Assembly: GCA_039707465.1 (NCBI GenBank)
Contig: CM077648.1
Span: forward strand, 74,642,119-74,706,118
Direction: 5' to 3'
From: Rhabdophis nuchalis
Taxonomy: Eukaryota > Chordata > Lepidosauria > Squamata > Natricidae
Length of the DNA: 64,000 bases
Position numbers and translations under genes: made by a program. Positions 51,953 to 62,505 of this stretch are shown here, in pieces. Each line of letters begins with the position of its first letter. Within the stretch, counting starts at the first letter, position 1. The notes under the pieces are model-generated. The model did no database searches, was not told the origin of the DNA, and was given only the letters and a program-made list of their open reading frames with translations.

Positions 51953-54900
51953 ATGCTACCATATTCTAGATCTGAGCTCCTCTGCCTGCGAGAATGTCCC
52001 CTCTCGCAGGTCTGGCCCCCTACATTAACACGGACACACCTCGAGGATGGATTTATTAATCCTAAGAGGTGGGCGAAGCGCAGGCTCAGGGGATTCCTGT
52101 ATAAATTTTTAATCCGGCTTTTAGGGGTTCCCAGGGAAGGGGGGTGGGGGGACCAATTAGGGGAACGCCAAGAGAGAAGGCCGGCAATATGCGGAAATGA
52201 AAAGACGAAGGGGGATGGAGGGAGGGTCGGTCCCACCAGGGTATTTGCCATCAATACGGTCTTGGGGAGGGGCAGGGGCAGGGACGGTAGAAGGGGGGAT
52301 GGACACCATCAGTTGGAGCGTTGTGGCCGATGGTTACAGGTGATCACGCGCTCCAACTCCCCTTTCCTTCATCGCAGACTAGGTGAGCAAGAACCGCAGA
52401 CCCGGGGCCTTGGACTGATGCTATGCAACGCCAGGTCCGTGGTACAAAAAGCCCCTCTCTTACATGACCTTGTGTTGGAGGGGGACCCGGACCTGATTGG
52501 CATTACGGAAACCTGGTTGGGCCACGAGGGAGGACATCCCCTCGTAGAAATGTGCCCACCAGGATACCGAGCCTTCCATCAGCCCAGGGCCTTAGGGAGG
52601 GGTGGGGGAGTGGCGATCATGGTTAGGGAAGGTCTTGAGCCAAAGGAGACCACAGTCCCTCAGACGACCGGGTGTGAGTCCCTCCTTGTGAAGTGGGGCC
52701 TAGGGAGGCAGTTGGGCGTGTTAGTTGTATACCTTGCTCCTCGCTATACAACAACAGCCCTGCCCGCGCTGCTTGAGGTTATAGCCGGGGTGGCGGTTGA
52801 AACCCCCAGACTTGTAGTCATGGGGGATTTTAACCTGCCATCTGCAGGTGAGACCTCTGGTATAGCTCGGGAGTTCATGGTTTCCATGACAGCCATGGAC
52901 CTGACTCAGGTAGTTCTAGGCCCTACTCATGAGGGCGGACACACTTTGGATCTCATCTTCGTCTCGGGTCAGTGGAGTAGTGATCTGGGAGTAGGGGATT
53001 TAGTCATCACACCCCTGTCATGGACAGATCACGCTCTCCTTCGGCTCGACTTTCCGACCGCCACACCTCACTGTGAGGAGGCGGAACCAAACATTCCTAT
53101 ATGGTTCCGCCCCAGGCTCCTGATGGACCCGTTAAGGTTCCAGAAGGAGCTTGGGCCAATTCCTGCGGACTTGCTCCGCGACTCGGCTGAGGACCTAGTG
53201 ACTGCATGGTTAAGTGCGGCCGCCGGGGCCTTGGACCAAGTCGCGCCCTTGCGGCCTCTCTTGCGGCGACGAACCACCTGGGCCCCTTGGTTCACCGAGG
53301 AGCTCAGGGGGATGAAACGCCACAAGAGACGCCTAGAGAACAGATGGAGATCATCTCGCTCTGAATCCGACCGAACACTAATAAGAGACCACATTAGGAC
53401 TTATTTAGTGGCAATAAGGCTGGCCAAACGTGAATATTGTGCCACACTTATTGCATCCGCAGAAAACCGCCCTGCCGCCCTGTTTAAGGTAACCCGCTCC
53501 CTCCTCCAACAGAGGCCGCGGGAAGCCTCTTTACAGGGTCGAGCAGAGGAATTTGGGATTTATCTGCAGGAGAAAATCACTCGGATTCGAAGCGAGTTAC
53601 CCTCCATTGTCAATAGCCCTGTCGAGAGTGCCAAAGCAGCTCTTGAGACACCATTGTGGGAGGAGTTTGACTTTGTTACTATCAAAGATATGGACAAGCT
53701 GTCAAAGAGACTCAGGGCCACCACATGTTTACTGGACCCGTGTCCCTCCTGGCTTGTACTGGAATCCTGGGAGACGACACGAGGCTGGCTTCAGGGCATT
53801 GTCAACGCATCTCTGAGTGAGGGGTCCTTACCTACCGTCTTGAAAGAGGCGGTGGTGAGGCCCCTCCTCAAGAAGCCATCCCTGGATCCGGCATTATTAG
53901 AAAACTATCGTCCCGTCTCCAACCTCCACTTTCTAGTGAAGGTTGTTGAGAGTGTGGTGGCCCAACAGTTTCCACGACATTTGGATGAAGTTGACTATCT
54001 AGATTCGCGCCAGTCCGGCTTCCGACCCGGGCACAGTACCGAGACGGCATTGGTCGCATTGGTCGATGATCTCTGGAGGGCACGAGATAGAGGATTTTCC
54101 TCTATCCTGGTCCTATTAGACCTTTCAGCGGCTTTTGATACCATCGACCATGGTATCCTATTGCGCCGACTGGGGGGGTTGGGGCTGAGAGGCACCGTTT
54201 TACGGTGGTTCTCGTCCTACCTCTCTGGTCGGTCACAATATGTGTTGACGGGGGGGAAGAGGTCGACTTCTAGATCCCTCTTATGTGGGGTACCTCAGGG
54301 GTCGGTCCTCTCGCCCCTGCTGTTCAACATATATATGAAGCCGCTGGGTGAGATCATCCGTGGTTTCGGGGTGGGATATCATCTGTACGCTGATGATACC
54401 CAGCTGTACATATCCACCCCGGACCACCCCAATGATGCCGTCGAGGTTATGTCCCGGTGCTTGGAGGCTGTACGGATCTGGATGGGTAGTAACAAACTCA
54501 GGCTCAACCCGTCCAAGACTGAGTGGCTGTGGCTTCCGGCACCCCGTTTCAGCCAGATTATTCCAACTCTGGCCATTGGGGGCGAAACACCAGCCCCTGT
54601 TGAGAAGGCACGCAATCTAGGTGTCCTCCTGGACTCCCGGCTGACTATGGAAGACCAGGTGGCGGCCGTGGCCAGGGGGGCATTCCATCAGGTACGCCTG
54701 ATGCGCCAATTGCGTCCCTTACTGGATCGGGGAGCCTTACGCACAGTCACTCAAGCACTCGTCACATCTCGACTTGACTATTGCAATGCTCTCTACATGG
54801 GGCTTCCCTTGAAGTGCACCCGAAGACTACAGTTAGTCCAGAACGCGGCCGCACGGATAATTACGGGAGTGCCTAAACACTCCCATATAACACCTGTCCT

Positions 54901-55234
54901 ACGCGAGCTCCACTGGCTTCCTGTGGTCTTTCGGGTGCGCTTCAAGGTCCTAACGACCATCTTCAAAACGCTCCATGGCTCGGGACCTAGCTATCTGCAA
55001 GACCGTCTCCTGCCCCATACATCCCTGGGACCGACACGCTCCCACAGAGAGGGCCTCCTCAGGGTGCCGTCGGTCGGGCAATGTCGACTGTCGGCGCCCA
55101 GGGGGAGGGCCTTCTCTGTGGCAGGGCCGGCCCTTTGGAACGACCTGCCCCCTGAAATCCGCACCATTCCTGACCTCCGCCTCTTCCGCAAATGTCTTAA
55201 GACTCACTTCTTCCAACTAGCCGGCCTTGCGTAA
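51953..55234 (+). CDS. L2 LINE endonuclease/reverse transcriptase, intact
   Basis: 1093 codons without a stop. Residues 1-150 form a basic N-terminal segment with no recognised domain; the true start might be later. The APE-type endonuclease spans about 155-365, with Asn159 (CNARS), Glu186 (ITETW), GDFN at 291-294 and Asp359-His360 (TDH). The reverse transcriptase spans about 590-900 with SGFRPGHSTETAL, LLDLSAAFDTIDH, GVPQGSVLSPLLF and catalytic YADD (812-815). The C-terminal region has VTSRLDYCNALYMGLP and AFSVAGPALWNDLPPEI. The enzyme nicks target DNA and copies L2 RNA at the nick (target-primed reverse transcription). All catalytic residues I checked are present. Confidence 0.92.
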   Translation: MLPYSRSELLCLRECPLSQVWPPTLTRTHLEDGFINPKRWAKRRLRGFLYKFLIRLLGVPREGGWGDQLGERQERRPAICGNEKTKGDGGRVGPTRVFAINTVLGRGRGRDGRRGDGHHQLERCGRWLQVITRSNSPFLHRRLGEQEPQTRGLGLMLCNARSVVQKAPLLHDLVLEGDPDLIGITETWLGHEGGHPLVEMCPPGYRAFHQPRALGRGGGVAIMVREGLEPKETTVPQTTGCESLLVKWGLGRQLGVLVVYLAPRYTTTALPALLEVIAGVAVETPRLVVMGDFNLPSAGETSGIAREFMVSMTAMDLTQVVLGPTHEGGHTLDLIFVSGQWSSDLGVGDLVITPLSWTDHALLRLDFPTATPHCEEAEPNIPIWFRPRLLMDPLRFQKELGPIPADLLRDSAEDLVTAWLSAAAGALDQVAPLRPLLRRRTTWAPWFTEELRGMKRHKRRLENRWRSSRSESDRTLIRDHIRTYLVAIRLAKREYCATLIASAENRPAALFKVTRSLLQQRPREASLQGRAEEFGIYLQEKITRIRSELPSIVNSPVESAKAALETPLWEEFDFVTIKDMDKLSKRLRATTCLLDPCPSWLVLESWETTRGWLQGIVNASLSEGSLPTVLKEAVVRPLLKKPSLDPALLENYRPVSNLHFLVKVVESVVAQQFPRHLDEVDYLDSRQSGFRPGHSTETALVALVDDLWRARDRGFSSILVLLDLSAAFDTIDHGILLRRLGGLGLRGTVLRWFSSYLSGRSQYVLTGGKRSTSRSLLCGVPQGSVLSPLLFNIYMKPLGEIIRGFGVGYHLYADDTQLYISTPDHPNDAVEVMSRCLEAVRIWMGSNKLRLNPSKTEWLWLPAPRFSQIIPTLAIGGETPAPVEKARNLGVLLDSRLTMEDQVAAVARGAFHQVRLMRQLRPLLDRGALRTVTQALVTSRLDYCNALYMGLPLKCTRRLQLVQNAAARIITGVPKHSHITPVLRELHWLPVVFRVRFKVLTTIFKTLHGSGPSYLQDRLLPHTSLGPTRSHREGLLRVPSVGQCRLSAPRGRAFSVAGPALWNDLPPEIRTIPDLRLFRKCLKTHFFQLAGLA

Positions 55235-55408
55235 CCCCAGCACCGCCAATTATAAACGAGGGTTTTAAAAACGGTTACAACACAGGCATCTAATATCTAT
55301 GTATTGTATTTTGTATTTATTGATTTAATTCTATGTTCGCCGCCCCGAGTCCCTTGTTGTGAGATGGGAGCGGGTTATAAATATGAAAAATAAATAAATA
55401 AATAAATA

Positions 55409-55497
55409 TTGTATTTTTTATATTTTCCTGTGCACCGCCCCGAGTCCCTTCGGGGAGAGGGGGCGGTTAATAAGTCGAATAAATGAAATGAAATGAA
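55409..55497 (+). mobile_element. Second L2-type 3' end in tandem
   Basis: Directly after the AAATA tail of the full-length L2 comes a second 3' terminus: CCTGTGCACCGCCCCGAGTC, the hairpin and GGGGGCGGTTAATAAGTCG, with its own GAAAT tail. It differs in sequence from the first terminus, so it belongs to another subfamily. Confidence 0.8.
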
Positions 55498-57820
55498 TGA
55501 ACTGAGTTTCCTTAAACCAATACAGGATGGAGGAATCACATATAATTTAAGAGAGAAAATCAAACCAACACATAAAACATAAATCATCACACATACATGG
55601 AAGAAGATTGTCCACTATGATCAGGAAATAAAAGTAGATGAAAGACCTTTTCCAGAGCTCAGCTGGATTGGTGTTGGCGCTATGAAAAAGAGGGGGAGGG
55701 GCAGCAATTATCCCTTTCTTATCTATTTCTTGGTCTCTTTTTATTCTTTAGAGTTGAATAACTGTTTTCCTTTCCTTCACAGCATGGCAATCCAAAGGTA
55801 GAGTCTCAGGGCAGTTTGTAAAACATGTACATTGCTGATTGCAAAATAGGGCAAACATGTTTGTATAATTTTATCTTGTATTGTTTATTTTATTTTAACG
55901 TTCTACTCTGTAGGATTTTTTTTTTAAGTTTTATTTAGTCTGTTTTGCAGACCTGTAATAAAGAATTTGATTTGATTTGATTTAGTCTCAAGGCTAGTTT
56001 AGATTTTTCAAGATTTACATGGGGTTGAGGTATTCAGGTACCAGGAAGCCTATGGTCCTCAATTATAAAGCTAAAATATATATATATAATTTTGAATCCT
56101 TCACTGTAAGATGCCCAGAGCCACAACTGTTTGAGTATACATTTCTTAAATAAATAAATAAAAATATCCTGCCAATTTGTGGCTACTTCTCCACAATTTA
56201 TTCTAGCTCAGAATGCTGCATTTTCTTCCCTCTTTCTGTAGGAAATGACTGTTGGGGGAATTAAAGCCCACATATCTTCATTTAATGATAGGCTTGTTCT
56301 TTCAGGGGATGTTATGTAAGATGCCTTTATAATTGCAGCGGGACCCATCCAGGCAGCCTAAGAAAGATAGGACATGACAAAAGCACATTTATAACACTAA
56401 GGGCACCATAGCAGCATATTTCGCATAAATCCTGCTTATATTACCCATCACCCAAATGTCTATGAACTCATGTCTGGTCAAACTAATTTAAATTTAGGTT
56501 TAAAATATCCATATAGCTCAATAAAGGGATGAGAAAGAAATGAAATGCACATATTACAACATATACTTCACACATACATCAAACATTTGGACTTCTTGAC
56601 TGTTGACACTGAATATTGGAGTTTTTTGGCCTTTGCCAAAGTTCATCTGGAATGTGAAAAAGTGCATATGATTGGGGGGATTTTTTGTTTGGGGGCATTT
56701 TGTAGAAGACATGGGTAGATATTAACATTCACATGATGTCAGTGTTCATCTAGAATTTGAACATTCAGAATAAATTATTCCAGATGGTATATACTTTAAT
56801 ATACAGATAGGAATAGGATTCATCTTGTAATTAAATTTGGTACTTGACTCACCTATCACCCAGCTTACCTATCAAATTATTCTGATATTTATAAAAAATT
56901 CATCCCATCCATATGATACACCCTCACCCTCTCACTTTTCAACATCTGCTTATTCGTAGTACTTTACTTCCAAAGACTTTCATCTCACAAGTATTTTGAA
57001 CTGATAGAGCCTATATAAGAATGATTGACGATTTCTAATTTTTATCTGTCTCTAGGCACAATGGCACAATTCAGAAAGTTGGTATAGTCAAATAAAAAGT
57101 ATGTAGCCCATCTGGACTCAATTATATACATATACTTAAAATTAAAAGCAGTGAAACCTCTGTATTTTGCTTTTCAACATTTCATAAAAGCCATTTGGGA
57201 AATTTATTTCAGCTTTTAAAAGACCTGATTTTTTTTTCATTTGTTGTGTCACACTACAATTATAATACGATACCTGTTAACCAGATGTTTTGGGAATCAG
57301 AGGCTCAAAATGAAAAAGACACTAGATCTCTAATTTAAGGGTTGTTGTCTTACATATGCATTGTACAAAAAATCTGAAAATATTACAAGGCATTATTCTA
57401 AATGTTTCTTTGTAAGTATACCGAATCTTCATAGGCTTTGAACTTGTGGGTGCAAGCATTTGTAGGGATTAGAGGATAGCATTATCCTCTAATACTGTAT
57501 ATTGTAACCATTATCACAAGAACTTTGGGACAAGAACAGGTATTTTTAATCATTAAAATTGTTCTGCAATGTTAAAAACAAATGGATTGTGTTTGACTTT
57601 TTGCATGTTTCACACTTTTTAACTTAACAGAAAAACTGTACAAACCAGGTATGGGATTCCAAGGGATTTACTGTTTCCTAGCAGTATGCATAGTTCTGCA
57701 ATCATAACAGTGAGTCCTAAACAGATCCTGTAACATTTTTGTAGAAAACAATTTCTATTTAGAGATAGTAAATGTGCTGGTATGGTTATGAGAAAAACCA
57801 GTTTACTGTTTATAAGAATT
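55498..57820. other. No gene; LINE 3' terminus at about 55780-55985
   Basis: AT-rich DNA. Around 55950 there is CCTGTAATAAAGAATTTGAT with a (TTGAT)n tail, a LINE 3' end of unknown clade. Another short repeat end with (AAATA)n lies at about 56090-56165. No coding signal elsewhere. Confidence 0.55.
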
Positions 57821-57890
57821 TTCCTTCCTTCCTTCCTTCCTTCCTTCCTTCCTTCCTTCCTTCCTTCCTTCCTTCCTTCCTTCCTTCCTT
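57821..57890. repeat. Microsatellite (TTCC)n
   Basis: Seventeen or more TTCC units, uninterrupted. Confidence 0.97.
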
Positions 57891-58207
57891 GCAAGACAGG
57901 TCTAATACTGAAATAATGAGCTATTGATCTATATTCTGGGTTGACATTTCATTTTTTCCTAACTTCAATTCTATCAGCTAAGAAGTCAAATTCAGGTAAC
58001 CAAGGAATTACTTTTGGTGGTACTTGAAAAGTCAATTTGTTTTAACTCAAACTCTTCTTTAGGAGTTATGAAATCTAAATTAGAATCCAATAAAATTATG
58101 CCATAAGAGTTTTCCAAGCCCTTAATTACAATTAGATTTGTGGCAAGATATTAGGAAGAGAATATAAATGGGAAATAATGAAAACAGGTCTTTTAAAAAA
58201 TAAACTG

Positions 58208-58317
58208 CAGGGATCCCCAAACTTGGCAATTTTAAGACTTGTGGACTTCACCTCCCAGAATTCTGTGAGTTGAAGTCCACAAGTCTTAAAGTTGCCAAGT
58301 TTGGAGACCTCTTGGGT
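58208..58317. mobile_element. hAT MITE, diverged
   Basis: Starts CAGGGATCCCCAAACTTGG and ends CCAAGTTTGGAGACCTCTTG. No clear TSD remains, and the last bases have mutated (CTTG for CCTG). Confidence 0.82.
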
Positions 58318-58569
58318 AAAGGAATAGAAATAAAACTTAAATAGAAAATCAAAATTCAAAACTGAGCAGGTAGAGTAAAAGCTGTGGGAGAAGGAGATGG
58401 ACAAAGCAAAGCAAATGTACTCAAAACATGTTTGGTCAGAAGTAAAAATGGGAGACATGGCACAAAAGAGAAGAGAAAAGAGGTGAGAAAAAACAGAAAC
58501 TTGAGAAAAAGGAAAAGAAAATAAGGTGAGAAAACAAACTAAAAGCAAAGAAGTTAGAAATAAGAAGAG

Positions 58570-58986
58570 TGTCAGCGTTCCAAATATCATTCAGAATTAA
58601 ATCAGAGTCCAAGGCAGAGCTTTCCTTAAAGTTCCGATTTAATAAGAGAGACATGTTGGCACAAACTGTGGAATCCCAAATCTGAAAGCTTCCTGGGATT
58701 CCCACCCAATTGAAAGCTCATGATCTTGTCCCCACACCCATAAATCCATCACATGGTCCAATATGCCTCTGCCACGCTGGCATCTCCACCCAGGTGGTTC
58801 CGGTCAGGTGCACAGGTGCGGAGACAAAAGATGACCTTGGGCTTCTAGAAAGGAAGGTTTTATTTTGAAAACAAACACATTCTACTCCTTACTATTTCCT
58901 CCTCCCTATTCCCCACTAATGAAACAGCATAGTAAAAGAAGAGAGAGTGTGGCAGGCCAAAGCTTCTAAAAGGAATATGACTGACA
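58570..58986 (-). mobile_element. Solo LTR (417 bp) with exact 5-bp TSD
   Basis: Ends TGTCAGCG and ACTGACA with TSD AAGAG at 58565-58569 and 58987-58991. It is the same family as 11508-11921 (for example 'tctagaaaggaa', 'ccccactaatgaaacagcatagta') with many differences. Confidence 0.9.
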
Positions 58987-59056
58987 AAGAGAATATGGGG
59001 CTCCTTTATTTTTCAACAAGAGCAACTTTAATTGTCTGAAGTCTAACTCTTTAGAT

Positions 59057-59108
59057 CAGGGGTCTCCAACCTTTGCAACTTTAAGTCTGAAGGACTTCAG
59101 CTTCCAGA
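59057..59108. mobile_element. Left half of a hAT MITE
   Basis: CAGGGGTCTCCAACCTTTGC to CTTCAGCTTCCAGAC, then cut off just before a Sauria SINE. Confidence 0.8.
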
Positions 59109-59114
59109 CATAAT

Positions 59115-59345
59115 AACAGTGCTTAAAAAGTGCTGAGTCAGAAACCAGGAGTTTGTGAGTTCTAGTTCTGCCTTAGGGATGAAACCATCTGGATGACCTT
59201 AGGCCAATCACTTTCTCTCAGCACAAGGAAGGAAGCAATAGCAAAACACTTCTGAAATATTGCCAAGAGAACTCCACTGACCTGTCCAGGTAGTTGATAG
59301 AAATTAATACTGACTTGAAGACATCAGAAAACAAACAAACAAACA
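59115..59345 (+). mobile_element. Sauria-type tRNA SINE
   Basis: Contains GAGTTCTAGTTCTGCCTTAG (box B region), 'gatgaccttaggccaatcac' and 'gcaatagcaaaacacttctg'. It ends in an (ACAAACAA) tail. The first part of the head is missing or diverged. Confidence 0.82.
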
Positions 59346-60049
59346 AAGTAGTAACAGAAATGCAAATTATAATAATTATGGTTTTCATTAGCTTTCCCCT
59401 AACCAGGATGAAGACTAGGAAAGAAATGTAAACACCCAAGCAATGCCTGATAATCATCCTGCATTATTGCTCCCTAAAATGATTTCATGACATATGAATC
59501 TGGAGACCACAAATGGCCACTAAACCTAATAGTCATTGATGAACTCATACTATTTTTTTTCTTACCTTTACGTACTGTTTTTTAAAACAATAACTTGTAT
59601 CTATGTCTGTCTGATTACATTCACATCCATGGTTAGAAAACATGTTTTGTCCCCAATCTGATGCTCCTTTAAGCATGCCACAACATTTGTACTGCAAGAA
59701 AAACAATAACAAAGAGTTTACTTTGATAAACTAATTCTTCTGACACATAAGCAGCAAAGCTTGTATTGTAATCTTTTCAGTTTTCCATTAACCTTGCTGA
59801 ATATTCTTCCCTTATAAGGGCCAAATAAGAGGTATATACCATTCACTGACACAAAGAAGGGAAATTTGATGAATTTATAGCCATTTCTGCAGAAAACTGA
59901 GATTGGTTGTTTAAAATACAGTGTTAGCCAGACATACATTTTACATTATATTTTACATTCTGTAAAATTAGAAAAATCACCATGAAAATATGCGGGCAAT
60001 ATTTCTTTGGTCAGAAGACTGGAAAAGAGATTAAATATAAAAGCCTAAC
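59346..60049. other. No gene recognised
   Basis: AT-rich DNA without recognised repeats or coding signal. Confidence 0.5.
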
Positions 60050-60057
60050 CTCTATAG

Positions 60058-60171
60058 CAGGGGGCTCCAACCTTTGCAACTTTAAGTCTGAAGGACTTCA
60101 GCTTTGCTGGCTGGAGAAGTCTGGGAGCTGAAGTCCTTCAGACTTAAAGTTGCAAAGGTTGGAGACCCCTG
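60058..60171. mobile_element. hAT MITE
   Basis: 114 bp, ends CAGGGGGCTCCAACC and GGTTGGAGACCCCTG. Flanks CTCTATAG and CTTTAGAT match 5 of 8 and both keep the central TA. Confidence 0.9.
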
Positions 60172-60437
60172 CTTTAGATCAGCCTGGAGAACCATTTATA
60201 ACATTATTCCATATCCTTTTGATCCAAAAATATAAAATACACCTAAATACACCTCTTTTTCTGCTATACATATAATAAGTGTGTATGCATCATGCCTGGT
60301 CTTAAATGGCAATTTAATTAATTTCAGATTCAGAAGAAGGGCATCATAGGGAAAATATAAAGAAATTCTAAAACTCCAATTTTGAATTTTAAATTTAAAT
60401 TTTAATTTGACAGTATCATTATCTTTATAGTCTAAGG

Positions 60438-61041
60438 CCGGGATGGCAAACCTATGGCACGTGTGCCACAGGTGGCACGCGTAGCCATTTGTCAGGGCAC
60501 ACAAGGCATTGCCCTGTCAGTTCACCCTTTTTTAAAGCCATTTTTCGCCCTCCTTGGGCTCCAGAGGCTTATAGTAGCCTGAGGAGGGCAAAAAGAGCCT
60601 CTCCCCCGACTCCCAGAGGCCCTCCAGAGGCTTCAAGAGCTTCCCTAAAGCCTCTGGAGCACTAAAAACGACCCTATGAGCAAACAGGAAGTGACTTCTG
60701 GTTTGCTCTTAGGGCCATTTTGAGTCGGTCAAAGTCATTTCCGGTTTGCTCATAGGGTCTTTTTTTGCCCTCTGGAGGCTTCCCTGAAGGTTCCTGAAGC
60801 CTCCGGAGGGCATCCGGGGGGGGCAGGGGAGACCCTTTTTGCCATCCCCAGCTTCCTATAAAGGCTCTGGAGCCTGGGGAGGGCGAAAAAAGCATGCAAA
60901 AATGGGGGTCACGCCTGTCATGTGCGCATGAGCACTGGGGGGTGTCACACATTGCATTATGGGTGCGGCACGCCCACACATAACACCCTCCTATGCTCTC
61001 CCCCTTATGGCACCTGAGCCAAAAAAGGTTCGCCATCACTG
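60438..61041. mobile_element. hAT-type element (CAGTGATGG family), exact TSD
   Basis: 604 bp, starting CCGGGATGGCAAACC and ending GGTTCGCCATCACTG. Exact TSD GTCTAAGG at 60430-60437 and 61042-61049. The interior has repeated CCTCCAGAGGC/GCCTCTGG blocks in both orientations and no coding capacity. Confidence 0.93.
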
Positions 61042-61075
61042 GTCTAAGGAATCTCTTACAAAAGGTTATTAATTA

Positions 61076-61516
61076 CAATACAATAGCAGAGTTGGAAGGG
61101 ACCTTGTAGGTCTTCTAGTCCAACCCCCTGCATGGGCAGGAATCTTACACCATTTCAGACAAATGGCTGTCCAACATCTTCTTAAAGACTTCCAGGGTTG
61201 GGGCATTCACAACTGCTGGAGGCAAGCTGTTCCAGAGGTTAATTGTTCTTACTGTTAGGAAATTTCTCCTTAGTTCTAAGTTGCTTCTCTCCTTGGTTAG
61301 TTTCCACCCATTGCTCCTTGTCCTGCCCCCAGGTGTCTTGGAGAAAAGTTTGACTCCCTCTTCTTTGTGGCACCCTCTGAGATATCGGAACACTGCTATC
61401 ATGTCTCCCCTGGTCCTTCTCTTCATCAAACTAGACATACCCAGTTCCTGCAGCCGTTCTTCATATGTCTTAGTCTCCAGTCCTCTAATCATCTTTGTTA
61501 CCTCTGTAGCATCCAT
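61076..61516 (-). mobile_element. CR1 LINE 3' end with (TATTG)-type tail
   Basis: Read leftward, the coding part (to 61145) matches the CR1 C-terminus at TKMIRGLETKTYEERLQEL, RRTRGDMIAVFRYLRG and LWNSLPPAVVNAPTLEVFKK. The 3' terminus and two tail units end at 61076. It is highly similar to the copy at 44995. Confidence 0.9.
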
Positions 61517-62252
61517 GTCATTTGAGGCAAGTGTTTTGACTCTGAGTAATAATTTCAAAATTATCTTTAATGTCAAATTTATCTTCTCCCATTTGTCAAC
61601 TATTGGGAAAAAGAGATGGGTACCCCTAATATCTTAAATTCCAGGACAGGAGCTGCATATTAAGAGAAATGGTCGAAGAGTGCAGAGTATATTGAGAATG
61701 GAATCAATTGCTTGACTGAGGTATGAAATCTGTCTGAAGGTCTTGAAGCAGAGGCCAGATGAGGAGGAAAAGAATCTAAGTTTGGGGTGATTTTTCTTCA
61801 ATCTTTTCTTTATGCTATATTTTACCTTTGTTATACTTTTTACCAACGCATCCAGATTAGTAATTGCTTTTAGTGACCTTGATTCTCACCCTTTTATATA
61901 AGCCTTTACATATCCTCTTCAAGTGATTTATTGACACTTTCTAGCTAGAATTACATGTAGACTACGTCCAAATGAAATTGAGTTCTTTGCGGTTCAGTCA
62001 GTTGCGTTAACACTTAGCAAAATAACCCATATTATTTTAGCATGTCATATAAAATAAGGTCATTAAACAAAACAAAACAAAACAAAGTTATATGAGCATA
62101 GAGATATTGTGCATATTGTGTGAAATCATAGCCTGTCTTAAAGGACAGTTTTAATCAGATTCCTTTCTTGTAAAATATATTCTTGGATTTTATTATTTGT
62201 TACCCACACTTCTCCATTTCTTCTTGTTTGCTTGCATTTCTTTTGTCCCCCA
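61517..62252. other. No gene recognised
   Basis: AT-rich DNA with a short (AAAAC)n run at about 62067-62088. Confidence 0.5.
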
Positions 62253-62259
62253 ACCTGAT

Positions 62260-62307
<48 letters not shown>

Positions 62308-62505
62308 TTAATTAATTAATTAAATTTGTATCCCACCCTATCTCCCCGAGGGGACTCAGGGCGGCGCACAGAAATATAAAATATAAATATAAAAACAATA
62401 CAATACAACACAGTTAAAAGTGAATTAAATTGAGGTCTGTGCTAAAATTTAAATTTGTAAAAGGGTTAAAATCAATGAATCAAATTAAAACTATATCCAT
62501 CAAAA

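Larger units (their letters stand above)
50590..55408 (+). mobile_element. Full-length L2 LINE
   Basis: About 4.8 kb: a GC-rich 5' region with repeated CGGCC motifs (50808-51074), an AT-rich stretch (51720-51820), an intact 1093-codon frame (51953-55234), a short 3' UTR with a GC hairpin and an (AAATA)n tail at about 55408. The 5' limit is estimated from where GC-rich sequence starts. It is the only copy here with the whole endonuclease and reverse transcriptase, and it could be an active source. Confidence 0.88.
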
